A program made the position numbers and the translations under genes. A stretch of DNA of 64,000 bases from Bacidia rubella (taxonomy: Eukaryota > Ascomycota > Lecanoromycetes > Lecanorales > Ramalinaceae), in the NCBI GenBank assembly GCA_032158265.1, contig JAVTIF010000003.1, forward strand, positions 744,001 through 808,000, in the 5' to 3' direction. How positions within the stretch are numbered: the first letter of the stretch is position 1; each line of letters starts with the position of its first letter. The notes under the pieces are model-generated. The model did no database searches and was not told where the DNA came from. It saw only the letters and a list, made by a program, of their open reading frames with translations. Shown here one piece after another: positions 22,097 through 33,249 of the stretch.

Positions 22097-25000
22097 TCAC
22101 CAACTGGTAGTTCCACCGTCACCCTCGCTCTTGCCGCCAGTTTCCCATCCACCTCCACCACCACCATTATCATTCCCCCAATCACCACTGCCCTGCCCAC
22201 CTCCATCATTCCCATTCTGCTGATCGTCACCGCCCCACCCATTGCTTTGTTCATTTTCACCGCCACCCCCATTGCCGTTCCCTCCACTATTATCATTGCC
22301 CCAGCCTTCACCCCCACCGCCATTCCCACCACCACCACCACCGCTATCGCCGGCCCCGTTATCATTTCCTCCCCAACCTCCTCCACCATTCCCTCCCGCA
22401 TCATTTCCTCCACCCTGTCCACCTCCCCCACCCCCAGCTCCACCCGTGGTCGCCTTTCCGCTCGCCGCAGGCATAGCCCACGGTCCCGCACCCTTGGGAT
22501 TCTTACCCCAACTCTCATCTTTGTCCGCAACTACGGCTCCACTCATCATCGGCGCAGAAGCGGCAGCTTGATTGTTCCAAGCATCCGCATTGGACTGCTG
22601 CCACACGTTACTCACCAGGGGAGCAGCTGCTGAAGCATCCGCCGTAGAAGGAGGTGCGTTGGCCGCTACGCCCTGTCCTTTCGATTTCAAAAGCTCCTCG
22701 ATGATTTCTTGTTTGCTTAGACTTGCGAGCCTGGTCTTTTCATCAATAGGATCTGAGATTGGTCGGCCGATCATCCGTTCAATCACGGCTTTATCGCGGT
22801 ATTTGAACAAGAAGACTGCGTAGGGATCGTCGTGCGTGTCCATGTATTTGGGTGTGGCGAGCTTGTGCCGGTAGGCTGCGGCGGGCATGGGGCGGACTTG
22901 GTGCGTGAGGCCGTTTTGAGAAGCGAGGTGAGCGGGGAGGGTGTAGATGGGTTCGTCGGGAGAGATTATGGATTCGTCTGTGACGGGGGTTGGTGGGATG
23001 CCGGCCCAGCTGGACCAGTATCCTTTGGGTTTGGGTGCTTGGGCCATGGTCGAAGGTTGAGGGGTTGTGGCGGGGACGGTGGGTGTGGGTAGTGCATGTT
23101 GTGTAGGTGTGGGTGTCTTTGTGGGCTCTGAAGGCCGCATTGGTGGGCTCCATGAGCCTGGCATGTTGGCTGGTATGCTCTCGTTTGAGACGACGCGTGG
23201 CTTTTCTGAGCTGCTCTTAGCCTGAAGAAATTTTGACTGGAACGAAGACCAGTCTTTGTTGGAGGATGATTTGGTTGTGGCAGCTGACGGGGTTGTCTTT
23301 GATTGTGGCTTTCCGCGTGGTCGGGGGGCTCTTCCACTGGTCTTAGAAGCCGTAGGTCCACCGCTTTGTGGCTTCTCCTTCCTGCTTATGTCTGTGGATC
23401 CTAGGTTTGGCTCGGCATTGGTCGGTGCTGGAGTACCTTGAATGTTGCCCTGCTGGTGGCTATTACCAGAGGTAGCCCAACCATTGCTGCTCCCAGAGGT
23501 GTTGCGACTACTACTAGGTTGCGAAGGTTGATTATGGTCTCCATTGCCACCTTGATTACTCCAGCCGTTACCATCCTTGCCCTGGTTATTGTTGTTGTTG
23601 CTGGGTGCATTACCTTGATTGGTAGTCCATGCATTCTTATTTCCCTTATCGCTGCCGTGTGATTGCCAGTCTGTTCTTGTATTTTGGTTTTGGTTATCGT
23701 TCTGACCCCAGCCATCTGTACCGTTTCCACTTCCCCCACTTTGATGGTCATTGCTCCGTCCTTGTGAACTCTGACCTTCATTGGCCCATCCCTGGTTTCC
23801 AGGAGTGGTATTGTCAGTAGCCCAATCGTTGTCTTGATTGCCGTCAGGCCATTTTGGACTGTTGTCTCCGCCGTCTTGGCCCTCCTCAACCTCTTCTATG
23901 AGATCACCCCACTCATTCCGCTTCTCCAACGAATTCACAACCGGTTCCCATGCTGTATTACCATTCTGATGACCGATATTCTGGCCGGCACTCCAACTGT
24001 TCCCTGCTTGTTGCGCGTCGTCTGCGGTTCCCCAAGCTTGCGTAGTCGAAGATTGATCTGCGGCGTTCCAATCTGCATTGCATCATCAGTGACAGGACTG
24101 AACCAGCTCAAGGGAATTTTAATGACCCGTGTTCCATCCATTATTATCCGCTACAGATGTGACCTCAGCCGTATTATCCCAATCACCATCTCCAGCTTCT
24201 TCGCGTGTATAGCTCCCTGGTGCTCCGCCTCGCAATTGCAACCCACGAGAATAGTCAGATCCTGTGTACGTCCGATTGTAGGTCGAGTGGCCTTGTCTAG
24301 ATAAAATCTCAGCTCGTGGAGATAGTCTCTCTGATCCCTCATAATCCGACATTGCGTATTGCGTAGTCGGTCGCTTTGGATATCTTGAATTCTTCTTATG
24401 AGACGTCTCCGGTGGCGCATGATAGATGTGAACGTTCGAGTTGTGAATCTCTATCTGCTCTGGCTTTGGTTTCTTACGACGTCGGCTGCTACTCAATGAT
24501 GGGTGAGTGTCTAAGGGTCCATCTGTTTGAAGAAATTCCAATGGTGTGTCGCTTGGGCCGTCGAACATCGCTCCAAAAAGTAACGGTTCATCAGGTCCAT
24601 CAGTCTTGGCGGTAGCAGCGCTGGGCATGTCGGAGGTATAGCAGCGGAGTACGATAACCTCGATTGTGCCCACATATTCACCGTCAAAGGGAGGTCTTTC
24701 GATTGCGTTCGGATCGCCGTCCGAGACTGAACCGTCAGACTGAGGTGTGCTGAAGGAAAGTCGATTGGCTTTGACTTACCATTTACCATTTCGAATTTCC
24801 ACTGCTTTCCTTGAAAGAGTCCATCAGCTGTCCTTTCCTCCTTCTGTCTGACTCTGAAGTCCACTTCGGTGTGCCGTCTTTTCGACGCTTCTGCAGGGAT
24901 CTTCAGATTGAAGCGGTTGCGATTGCATTGGTATACACCATCCATGTAGACAAACATTGCAAGGCCAGGAGCAATATAGCCACTGGATTGGAGGTGAACC

Positions 25001-25137
25001 GAGAATGGCGTCGGAAATGGAGGGACCGCGATGTACGCTTCGACGAAGCCATCTGCGTAGCTAGTTTGGTACTCTTGAAGTGGTACATTGGATCCTGACC
25101 ATTCAACGCTGCAAGCAACGTTCTTGAGGACTGGCAT
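22097..25137 (-). CDS. GW/WG-repeat, Gly/Asn-rich protein with N-terminal DUF7918-like domain
   Basis: Three exons (24780-25137, 24127-24726, 22097-24072) encode 977 residues; introns are 53 and 54 bp. The second donor (GTCATT) is weak, but phase and acceptor agree. Residues 1-200 form a folded domain (MPVLKNVACSVEWSG, then AYIAVPPFPTPFSVHL, FRVRQKEERTADGLFQGKQW) that resembles the fungal DUF7918 type. From about residue 300 the protein is Asn/Gly/Gln/Trp-rich with many spaced tryptophans (GWANEG, GWGQND, GWSNQG, GWATSG). A second ordered block lies mid-protein (DDPYAVFLFKYRDKAVIERMIGRPISDP). The C-terminal 150 residues are almost all Gly/Asn with GWGGND, GWGNDN and GWGGDD. More than a dozen GW or WG dipeptides occur. 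Function is not established; the pattern resembles Argonaute-hook or phase-separating proteins. Confidence 0.85.
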
Positions 25138-25620
25138 TTTGGCCCCAGCGTTGAAGCAAGAATTTGAGTGGTGACAACGTTCGGTATAAACTTGTTGCCG
25201 AAAGTGTCAGCCGTACTCCGTGATGGTATCGCTAAGCTACGGTGGCGGTGAGATAAGGGACAGTGAATGACAGTTGTCCAATGCTCTCATACCTATCAAT
25301 AAGTGACTAGAGTATTCGGCTTTATTTAAGGCAGTCACAAGGTCTGTTAATAGTTTGCAATATTGCTAAAGAAATGAAAGCAATCCGCCACAACACTACC
25401 TGTCTTGACTGTCATAGAAAGAAGGCTGTGAACATATCAAATCCTCTCAAATGTCTCGCGGTTGATCGTAGGCATTCGTGAAATCTTTGGGACTTAAGAG
25501 ATTATAGGAATCATCAATTGAAATTCAGATACCTGCAAGACCTCAACCCTGGGGTATCTTCATGATATCATCCCCTGCATGCAAGCATTACAATTAAGTC
25601 CCAAAGTCTAAATTGCTCCC
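25138..25620. other. Intergenic, upstream of GW-rich gene
   Basis: About 480 bases between the 5' end of the GW-rich gene and the 3' end of the peroxisomal gene, both on the minus strand. It holds the promoter of the former. No other feature seen. Confidence 0.5.
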
Positions 25621-26553
25621 CTATTTGTTGTGCACAAGGAAATTTCTCACTCCATCCCAATGGTCAGAGTCCTTGTATCTACATCGCAGATATCGTCAGC
25701 ATCCTCCATGCCCAGTCTTGAGACTTGGAAGCCCCCGAAAGGAGAGTCAAAGAGTATGGAAACCACTTACATATACTGCATACTACTCCTAAGACTTGGC
25801 TGTAGGACCTCGGGGTGATGTCGGAATAGCCACATCACGCTTGCCCAACTCAGGCTTGCAAAAACCGGCCAGGCGTTGACTTTCACGCTCTGGCGGTCCT
25901 GGTAGCCTAGCAAGCCCCAGCCTCCCTCTTTTCGATTCTGCACTGCCAGCTTAGCCGCTCCCAGCACTACTCTTGCAAAGACATAGATCACGATCTGCTG
26001 ATTCACAGAGCTTTGTATTCCCCGGCCAAAGACATAGTAACCGCCTACCAATCCGGCAAGGAAGGTATGCCACGATTCTTCTTTGCTAGATGGCGAAGCC
26101 CGTAAGAGAACGACTGCCATAGCTTTGTATATAAGGGCAAAGGTTGCGAGGTTGCGAGCATGTTGGCGAGTTGCTTTGAGAATTAAGGCAAGCTTGGAGC
26201 GGAGGCTAAGAATAAGTCAGAGGCGGACGGATCGGACTATGGGTTGGACTATGGGTGAAAACATACGAGCCAGAACGAAAGAGAAGGACCATACTATACA
26301 CAACATGTCAGCATATAGGGATTGGCAAATGAGCGAGCCTAGCGACCTGATACTCACACAAGGGCATGAGGAAAGCGGACTTTGGCGCCATACACTGCAC
26401 CATTGCGAGCAGCTTTGATCAGAGCAAGGTATCTGGCATACTGAGGGTCGAGCAGGATGCCGTTTGCCGTTTCCTGTGAGATTCAGGTAAGCCCAATGCA
26501 TTGCGTGGTCTCGGTGATCCAGTAGGCAAACCGACTCTAAGGGCATCCATCAT
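25621..26553 (-). CDS. Peroxisomal membrane protein 4 (Pmp24 family)
   Basis: Five exons (26536-26553, 26358-26473, 26267-26293, 25771-26205, 25621-25678) give 217 residues, close to the usual 212 of the family. Hallmarks are ARNGAVYGAKVRFPHALV, LLFRSGS, ATRQHARNLATFALIYKA, SWHTFLAGLVGGYYVFGR, the PWPVF-like WPVFASLSWASVMWLF, and LQPSLRSSMQYIYKDSDHW near the end. The protein is a multi-spanning membrane protein of the Tim17/Tim22/Tim23/Pmp24 superfamily located in the peroxisome. Introns 2-5 have strong sites. The first intron (donor GTCGGT) and the 18-nt first exon (MMDALR) are the least certain part; a different first exon is possible. A 27-nt exon is unusually short. The last exon is needed to restore the conserved C-terminus, which otherwise stops early. 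Confidence 0.9.
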
Positions 26554-27046
26554 TCGTTCCAGATCTACTTTGTAGGAGCATCAGGTAATATTGGCAGACG
26601 CGCAGGACCTCTGAACAATGTCGGGGGTGTTTGGAGGAATCATGACTTGATATGATCAACTACGTCCCAGCAAGGGTTTCGTAGAGACGGTGGAACGGAG
26701 CACCAAAAGGTACAAATCGCCTCGGCTCTCCACAAACCCCCGCTATTCCAATTTGGGCTCTATTGAACTACTGAGGGATGTTGAGACGAGTTGGCAGAGA
26801 TAAGATAGGTTTGTTATGAACGAGCGAAGCACTTTGGATAGTATTGTAGATGGTGCTTTCCATTCATGCTATAATCTCGTGACTCATGACCTCCCTTTGT
26901 TCGTATATGAAATATTACATGCACAAGCCAGGAGAGAGGAATGCCTCAACACCTTGTGTATGTCTCCTTACCTATGACGCCGAAGGTATGAATACCCGCC
27001 AGCACGTATTCCATGCTCTAGAGACCACTATCGTCATCCCTAGTAT
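26554..27046. other. Intergenic
   Basis: About 490 bases between the Pmp4 start and the 3' end of the next minus-strand gene. No supported frame; expected to hold the Pmp4 promoter and the upstream gene's terminator. Confidence 0.5.
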
Positions 27047-29551
27047 CTATTCCTCCATCATGTTTGACTCAAATTGTTGTCCAGCCCACGTATGTGACTG
27101 AAAAGGAGGCAAAGTCTCAAAAAGACTCATGGTCCCATGTCCCATACTAGGATCGGTGCACGTGTCGTCAAATAGTGCAAAGTCGTTGGTTGGTTTTCCC
27201 ATCTCTGTAGTGGTGAACTCGTCAAAGCCTTCATCGATAACGCCTTCATTGCCAGGATAGAGCATGAGAGCGCCTTGCGCACCAGGAGAAAGCTTAGCGT
27301 CTTTGGAAACAGGCTGTTCTACTGAAATGGAAGGGTTGCGACTATGGTACCCATCCATTCCCACAGATGACGCTGGCGTGAAAAGCTGGATGTTCATGCT
27401 GTGATAATCTGTGTCCATGTTGCTCCAATCAAAAGTGTTGTTAAAGATGGGCATATCGGTTTCAGAGAATGGCGTCTCATAAGTCGGCATAGCTGCGTCG
27501 TTGTGTCCAGCACCACTTTCCAGTGGAAGGCGATGTGATGTTGGTGCGAACGGAGATTCTGGAGTTAAAGTTTGGGTGGGTTGGTCGAAAGTGAAGTTAG
27601 GTTCGAAAGGAGAAGGTGTGTAAGCCTCGTTCATAGAGAGATATGGAGAAGTACCGGCAATAGACCCATTGGTTGTGTGCAGGCCGCTTGAGGACGTCTG
27701 CAGATATGGGCTTGCCGATGAGTCACCAAACTCGGAATCCGTCGCCTCGAAAGTGTGAGATTGAGGCGTAGCCATTGGATAAGTCGGTGAGGACGACTTG
27801 TTGCTTGCTCTGCTGGTCTTTCTGCCACCTTTGCCATTATTCTTGGAGCGAACATATGCCCATCCATGTGCCTTCTCCATGTGTTGCTTGCAATTGCTCT
27901 CCCGCTTGCTTTCATATGGACACGGGTGAAACTGGCACTTGTACATCGCAGGTGCCGACGAATGTTTATCATTCACATGACGGTCACGTTCTTTTTCCGT
28001 AGGCCATCCGTAATGAGAGTACTTGCAGGTAGGCTCGTTGCACTTCCATGGTCTTGAATGCGTCTTCTCATGTTTCGTCAAATCACAAGGCCTTTTGAAT
28101 TCCTTGTCACACTCGCTACATCTGTGAATAATCTTCTCGGCTGCCTTACGACGTCGAGCCATAGACAGGAGGATATCCTCGTCCATTTCCTCGCTCTCGG
28201 GGATTCCAGCTTCGTTGCGCAAAGCCTGCAGGTCAATCTCCTCACCAGTCCGGAGCGAGATAGATCGACCATTGCTTGTACGAACAAGCTGCGCAGGTCG
28301 CCCAGTGTGGCCGATGCCACCTTCTAATGAAAGTTTAGAATTGCTGAGAGATGTTAGCACTAGTGTTCCGTATCCTTGAGCACGGATAGCCCACATTGTT
28401 TCCTCATCATCATCTAACCCGTCTCCGGCTGCCAGCCTTTCTCTTGCTGCGGATAACATTGCGGCGTATTGCCTAACCTGCTCAGTAAGATCGACGAAGT
28501 ATGAGTTAGTGTAAGGCCTGTCGGATGGTCGTCGCTGATCTGAATCGTTGAGATAGTCGACAGCCGTATGTATGCACTGTATTGACGTTTCGCAGAAGCG
28601 CAAGAAAGCAGACCGAGACTCCGAAAATCGCTGAAACCCAAAGCAATAAGCCAGACGCCTTGTCCATATAGAAGAGAATCCACTTACCGGTGCTAAGTAC
28701 AATAAGACCTTCTCAAGATCACGGAGACAGGTGATTTCTTTTCTACCCACTCGGACGGGAATACCTGTCACGAGAGGATGAAACTTCTTTAGAGTGTGCT
28801 CCTTTAGGATGGGATGAATGAGATGCTTCTGAATCTGCCGGCAAGCATATGCACTCAGTGCATGCTGAGCTCCAGAGACACCTGAGCCATTAATGCCTGA
28901 GTGGACGTTGTTGAAGGAGGTATTACTCCGCTTCAGATCTGTTAGGATACGGGCTGTATGATAATGAGTCTTTGAAATCTCAGAACACGGATGTGTGCGT
29001 TCCCGATACATACCTGCATTATCCCGAGACTCTGCAACGTCGGAATCAGTGACGCTGGAGCCGAGCCCGCTATCTGAGAAGTGACGGTTATGACGATGCT
29101 CTGGCTTATGGGGTGCGATGGGATCAGAAGAGTCAATGTCCATGTGATCTTGGGTGCCAACAGTGTTGTCGAGCATGAAACGAGGAACAGGATGCTCGTC
29201 AGGCCTGAGTGTCTCTTGACTATCCGTGGAGAAAGTCTCGAGACCTGACAAGCTTCTGTCTACGCTGCCTAGAAGCTGAGAGACGCGCTGCTCACCAGCA
29301 GCGACAGCATCTTCTAAAGCGGTAGGGGATGTAGGTGACCTGCGAGACAGCAGTGGGATGTTCAAGATGGGATCATCTTCCGCTGCGGGAGACTTGGGAG
29401 AGTGGAACGTCGCACTCTTCTTCAGGCCTCGGTCTGGTTCATCTGACGATATTGCGGGTGCATGTTTGGAGATGAAAGATTGGCGAAGGGTTGATGTGGG
29501 GTCCACGCCCATTTTGTAGCCACGTCGGGGATTCGGGTGGGTAGAAGTCAT
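27047..29551 (-). CDS. C2H2 zinc-finger transcription factor
   Basis: Two exons, 28688-29551 and 27047-28630, encode 815 residues. The 57-bp intron (GTAAGT...TTTCAG) is a multiple of three and stop-free, so the unspliced frame is open and would insert 19 residues. The N-terminal third is Ser/His-rich. A helical region (about residues 225-440) with GINGSGVSGAQHALSAYACRQIQKHLIHP and a Phe/Arg-rich part precedes the fingers. Near residue 458 come CSECDKEFKRPCDLTKHEKTH, CNEPTCKYSHYGWPTEKERDRHVNDKH and CQFHPCPYESKRESNCKQHMEKAH, a trio common in Pezizomycotina regulators. The C-terminal 280 residues are Ser/Thr/Pro-rich with acidic and aromatic residues, like an activation region. A nuclear regulator is inferred; the target is unknown. 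Confidence 0.92.
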   Translation of the reverse strand: MTSTHPNPRRGYKMGVDPTSTLRQSFISKHAPAISSDEPDRGLKKSATFHSPKSPAAEDDPILNIPLLSRRSPTSPTALEDAVAAGEQRVSQLLGSVDRSLSGLETFSTDSQETLRPDEHPVPRFMLDNTVGTQDHMDIDSSDPIAPHKPEHRHNRHFSDSGLGSSVTDSDVAESRDNAGMYRERTHPCSEISKTHYHTARILTDLKRSNTSFNNVHSGINGSGVSGAQHALSAYACRQIQKHLIHPILKEHTLKKFHPLVTGIPVRVGRKEITCLRDLEKVLLYLAPVSGFSSIWTRRLAYCFGFQRFSESRSAFLRFCETSIQCIHTAVDYLNDSDQRRPSDRPYTNSYFVDLTEQVRQYAAMLSAARERLAAGDGLDDDEETMWAIRAQGYGTLVLTSLSNSKLSLEGGIGHTGRPAQLVRTSNGRSISLRTGEEIDLQALRNEAGIPESEEMDEDILLSMARRRKAAEKIIHRCSECDKEFKRPCDLTKHEKTHSRPWKCNEPTCKYSHYGWPTEKERDRHVNDKHSSAPAMYKCQFHPCPYESKRESNCKQHMEKAHGWAYVRSKNNGKGGRKTSRASNKSSSPTYPMATPQSHTFEATDSEFGDSSASPYLQTSSSGLHTTNGSIAGTSPYLSMNEAYTPSPFEPNFTFDQPTQTLTPESPFAPTSHRLPLESGAGHNDAAMPTYETPFSETDMPIFNNTFDWSNMDTDYHSMNIQLFTPASSVGMDGYHSRNPSISVEQPVSKDAKLSPGAQGALMLYPGNEGVIDEGFDEFTTTEMGKPTNDFALFDDTCTDPSMGHGTMSLFETLPPFQSHTWAGQQFESNMMEE

Positions 29552-31698
29552 TCTGAGTGGTCAGGCGGTTAGAAGCTCGATTATGACTCTGTGAACGCGA
29601 GCACTGTTAGTGTATGTTCCAAGGATCTCCCTGCAGGACCTATGACTCACAGATTGGAACGATTTAAGAATGCTGGTTTTTGCTGGCTTCTTGATATCGT
29701 TTGCAACAGAGTTCAATGACAATACCTCCCAATGTCGACGGAAGGCTGCTCATCGACTGTCGAAGTAATCAAGAGACAAACCCAAACTGATCATGTGATT
29801 GTTGCACGTCCTGTGGCCACAAGACGAATGTGCCAGTGATGTCTTCGGGTCAACAACCGTGACCAGAATGGAAGAAGTGGAAGTTGAAGGACTGTGAGCT
29901 TTCAAATTCGCACAAGCCTTGAAGGCGGTGCGAAGTCACGTCCTACAGGAAGGATCCCGTAAGATGTGGGCTGTGCAAGGACAATTGGTGTGAGAGAGCG
30001 CCTTGTGAGGGGTTTCGGCCACCGTTCAGAGTTAAATCAGCATGTTGATAAAATTCCTGATTTCTAGAATGAGGGCCTTCTGGCTGTAATTGAGTATTGG
30101 TCTTCTGGAGCGATTGAAAGCGAGGGGGATGGTCTTCTTGACGTTTGTAATCGAAGGGTTGCTGCCTTGAGCAGGCCTAATTTTAGGTTTGAGCTAAGGT
30201 GGTAGATGGCCGTACCCTTGTCAGCGTAGAAAGTCGCATAGAGATGCCTTCTCCCTCTGTGGCTTTCCTTCCCTTTGACATAAGGCCAACTTTGTATATT
30301 GTAAACTTGACTTATGAAACAGTGTACAAAAGCTATTAAAGTCTAGACTTGACACCAAAATCAACATTTGAGGCCCGATAACACGGTTCCCCTCGAGAGA
30401 AGTGCCATCTCAGCGTGTACCTCCAGAAGCCGTACTAGAAAATAGAGTTTGGAAAGGACAGAGGTCAGCCACAATGAAACACACGAAGCATTAGAGAAGG
30501 CGTCGGGGACTAGTTGTTCTACACTGGCGACAAGCGGTTGTCGTTCTTACATACAATTTCATCCTGAGCAAGAAGTTTTGACTCGGAGTTGCACCGTTCC
30601 TTCCTCTTTCCGTTCAGACGTTGCGGCACATTTGTATGGTCTTGTTCCTTTGAGGTGACGAACTTAACAATTGAGTGCTCGTTGAATTGCCGTCACGAAG
30701 GGCCACAGGGAGACCCACGTCCAAAAGAACTCCAGCCCTACGACATGTTTGTGCCGCTGTGAAGTGATCGACACACTGCATTCTGCGATGGGTGAATTCG
30801 TAGGGGACTTGAAGGATCTTGATCCTCTGAGATCTGATTGATGGGGATGTGACTCCCCGAGTAACTGTCCACAAATGACGGCAAACTTCTCTGCAAGCCA
30901 CTGTTTGGTCTCTGCATGCGTCCACTACTGGACTTGAAGGGCTGGAGGGCTTTTGGGGCTGTGTGACTCACTACTGCAGTCCCTGCCGCAACGATGCTTA
31001 GCGGGAGACTTGCCGTGACCCCCGCGTGCATGCACAGCTTGCAGAAATGTGCAGGTAGGCGAGGTAGGACACTCAACACGCACTTTTGGGTGTATTACCA
31101 GCTTTTCTCCTTCAGTGACCTTCCTCATTCAAGTTGACACTGTAGTTCTACATTAGACGCGATGATATAGGCCGTCTTTTGTTCCCCTTGGGCATACGTT
31201 TCTTTTAGTCCTACTCCGGCCGCGGCTATTTCTATCTACCCGAAGACGTTTCCTTCCTATCTACGCTCTCGTCCATCATAGTTGGCTTCCTACTATAAAT
31301 AGCCGGTGTGACGGTGAATCTGGTTACAATTCTGTGGCTGTCCTTTTCTTCCTCAATGATTTGTTGTACGGTAATGACCGTTCTTTTCTTTCCTTTTTGA
31401 CGGTCCGGTGAGGGAGAATTATCATGGGGTTCATAACTATTAAGAATGCTTTTTTTAAGTGAGATCATACATAGATATAAGGATACGAAATAAGTGAAGA
31501 AGCCTAAGTCCAGTCCCTGCTTATTTATGATATGTTTGGAGTCAAAAATACTATAGAGAGAAAAAAAGGAACATGACGGCATTCTCTCTCTCTTCACGAA
31601 CCCATTATCATTACTGCGTTTGCCTCGCCTGCGTCTTTCTCATCAATCTCTCCTTGTTTACAGTAACCTCAAAGACAAAAAGATACCTTGTCATATCT
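29552..31698. other. Long intergenic region
   Basis: More than 2 kb without a supported gene. The part next to 29551 must carry the promoter of the zinc-finger gene; an AG/GT-rich leader with possible untranslated introns is plausible at 29560-29700. Pyrimidine-rich sequence at 31560-31690 suggests the promoter or leader of the following plus-strand locus. Frames such as minus 30738-31079 and minus 31232-31597 have no recognisable content. Confidence 0.5.
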
Positions 31699-32686
31699 AT
31701 GGCCAATCGTTCATTCTCGTTGCCCCCCTCTCATCACTTTTCCAAGCGGTCTTGCTCACCTAGTCCCTCAGACGGGGAGTCTTTCCAACCCCATCAAGAG
31801 ATCAATTTTCCAGAACCTTCGAGCTTTCAAGATCATTGAGATTGTCTCGATCCTCTTCGCCTACGAGCGGATCTCCTCGCAATCGAACATTCCAACGTCG
31901 AGATGATTACGTTCCCCACGACACCCTTCTCCACAGCACTCGGAGAGGAAGTATCAATGAGGTTCGCAAGCAGATTCCGCCGCGCCAGGCTCAATCTGCA
32001 CTTACTCCTGCCTCACAGTCGGTGATGTCACTCGAAAGTTGTTAATTTGATCTCCTAACGAGTGACAGAGACACCCCCATCCTCCCTCTGTCGACAGTCA
32101 ACCCAGCATTATCCCCTTACCGTCTCCTATACGTTCAAACGCCGCTTCTTCAACTACTGACACTGTAATCGGTATTAATAAAACTTTAAGATTCCTTTAC
32201 GATCACCTTACAAGACACTCCGGCGTCCCCCACGGCAGCAATGACAAGTGGCATTTGCAATACATTTGTCTCGCCTTCACCTCCCTACAAGCGGATCTTG
32301 AGTCCCGCAGTATAAAATTTCTCAATGACAAGGAAGTACAGGAGTTGTGTACAAAAGTAAAGCTCCCAAAGGCAGTGGCAGGTGGAACAGCGAACAGAAG
32401 AGCTCTCATGAGATAACCATGTTCGTCTCTACGATCATTACTGACTTCATTCACGTTGCTCGATTGGTATTATCTCCATTAACCGCAAGAGCCTCTGCTC
32501 ATGAACTCCTTACTCGAGATGGCCTGCGGAGCACACGTGCCCTGGACTGGGGTTGATAGGCCGTCTACTGAACAACGAGATCTGCTGTGGTTTATAGAAA
32601 AAACCTGGCTGAACCGTAGTGTGGAGCTCTTTCAGCTTTTGCAAGAAGGAGAGACTCGATCAGCCTCAGCATCCGAGATAAACTGA
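31699..32686 (+). CDS. Unresolved multi-exon or frameshifted hypothetical gene
   Basis: Protein-like sequence continues through three frames. One block (about 31760-32021) reads SRSLRLSRSSSPTSGSP and continues to QSALTPASQS. A good 47-bp intron (32022-32068, GTGATG...GACAG with a CTAAC branch) joins it to RHPHPPSVDSQPSIIPLPSP, then LRFLYDHLTRHSGVPHG and WHLQYICLAFTSLQADLE. After NDKEVQELCTK the frame must change to MFVSTIITDFIHVARL, then again to MACGAHVPWTGVDRP and WFIEKTWLNRSVELFQLL. Introns 32357-32397 (41 bp, very short; or 32336-32397) and 32467-32518 (52 bp) would connect them. The start is uncertain: an ATG at 31699 is in another frame. A further protein-like stretch after the stop (about 32718-32870) may belong too. 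Either a gene with several small introns or a decaying gene with indels. Confidence 0.42.
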
Positions 32687-33249
32687 CTTATTGGAATGTA
32701 AATCTCTGAATTCTTGACTGAAGAAACAAGAGCTGATTGTCATATTGGTATCTCAAGCTAAAGATTTGCTGCAAAAGACCCCACTTGAATTGCCTCGTCA
32801 CGTGTCCCGACTTTCTGCTTCTTCATCTTGCTACTCGTGTTCAAAGCACCTGGGGTCACAGCATTTTCTGTCATGAGTGCTGAAACAAAGAAGTCTTCCA
32901 AGGGGTTCTTGAGTTCATTCGGGAGACTTGCCAAGACCATATCTGATTTGCCTAAATTCACTCCTATTGTCGTGTTTCAGCGGACAAGACGAGAACAAGG
33001 GCTTTGGTCATAAAGGTCTTGCAAAAGAAATGGGCTGCACAAGGGTCTTGTCTTCAAAGCTTCAAATGTTTTCCGAAACGCTAGGCTCGTTGGTTTACAC
33101 TGCTGCTTGTTGTTTAAGTCAAACCTTTTCTACATTGCCATCAATGTTTCCTTTCCCACACCACAACCAACTTCCCAAATCCTAATCCAACGCGCCGGAT
33201 CGCAGCCTTTCAACTCCCTTTCACTTCTACTTAACAATTGCAATTCAAG
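32687..33249. other. Region with exon-like fragments upstream of secreted protein
   Basis: The plus strand carries protein-like fragments in different frames: LKKQELIVILVSQAKDLLQ at about 32718-32870, then MSAETKKSSKGFLSSFGRLA at 32875-32990, then an open frame to 33185. They may be further exons or debris of the preceding locus. The last 100 bases are pyrimidine-rich with CACAACC and TCAACTCC runs, typical of a fungal promoter and leader for the next gene. Confidence 0.4.

Noticed and set aside
22018..22530. Alternative minus frame with Val/Gly/Met-rich translation
   Set aside because: Shadow of the Gly/Asn-rich repeats of the GW-rich gene; its last residues (KRARDAIYEEYDGD) look good but no intron joins them to the main frame.
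31232..31597. Minus-strand frame of 121 codons
   Set aside because: AT-rich, no motif, sits in the presumed leader of the plus-strand locus.
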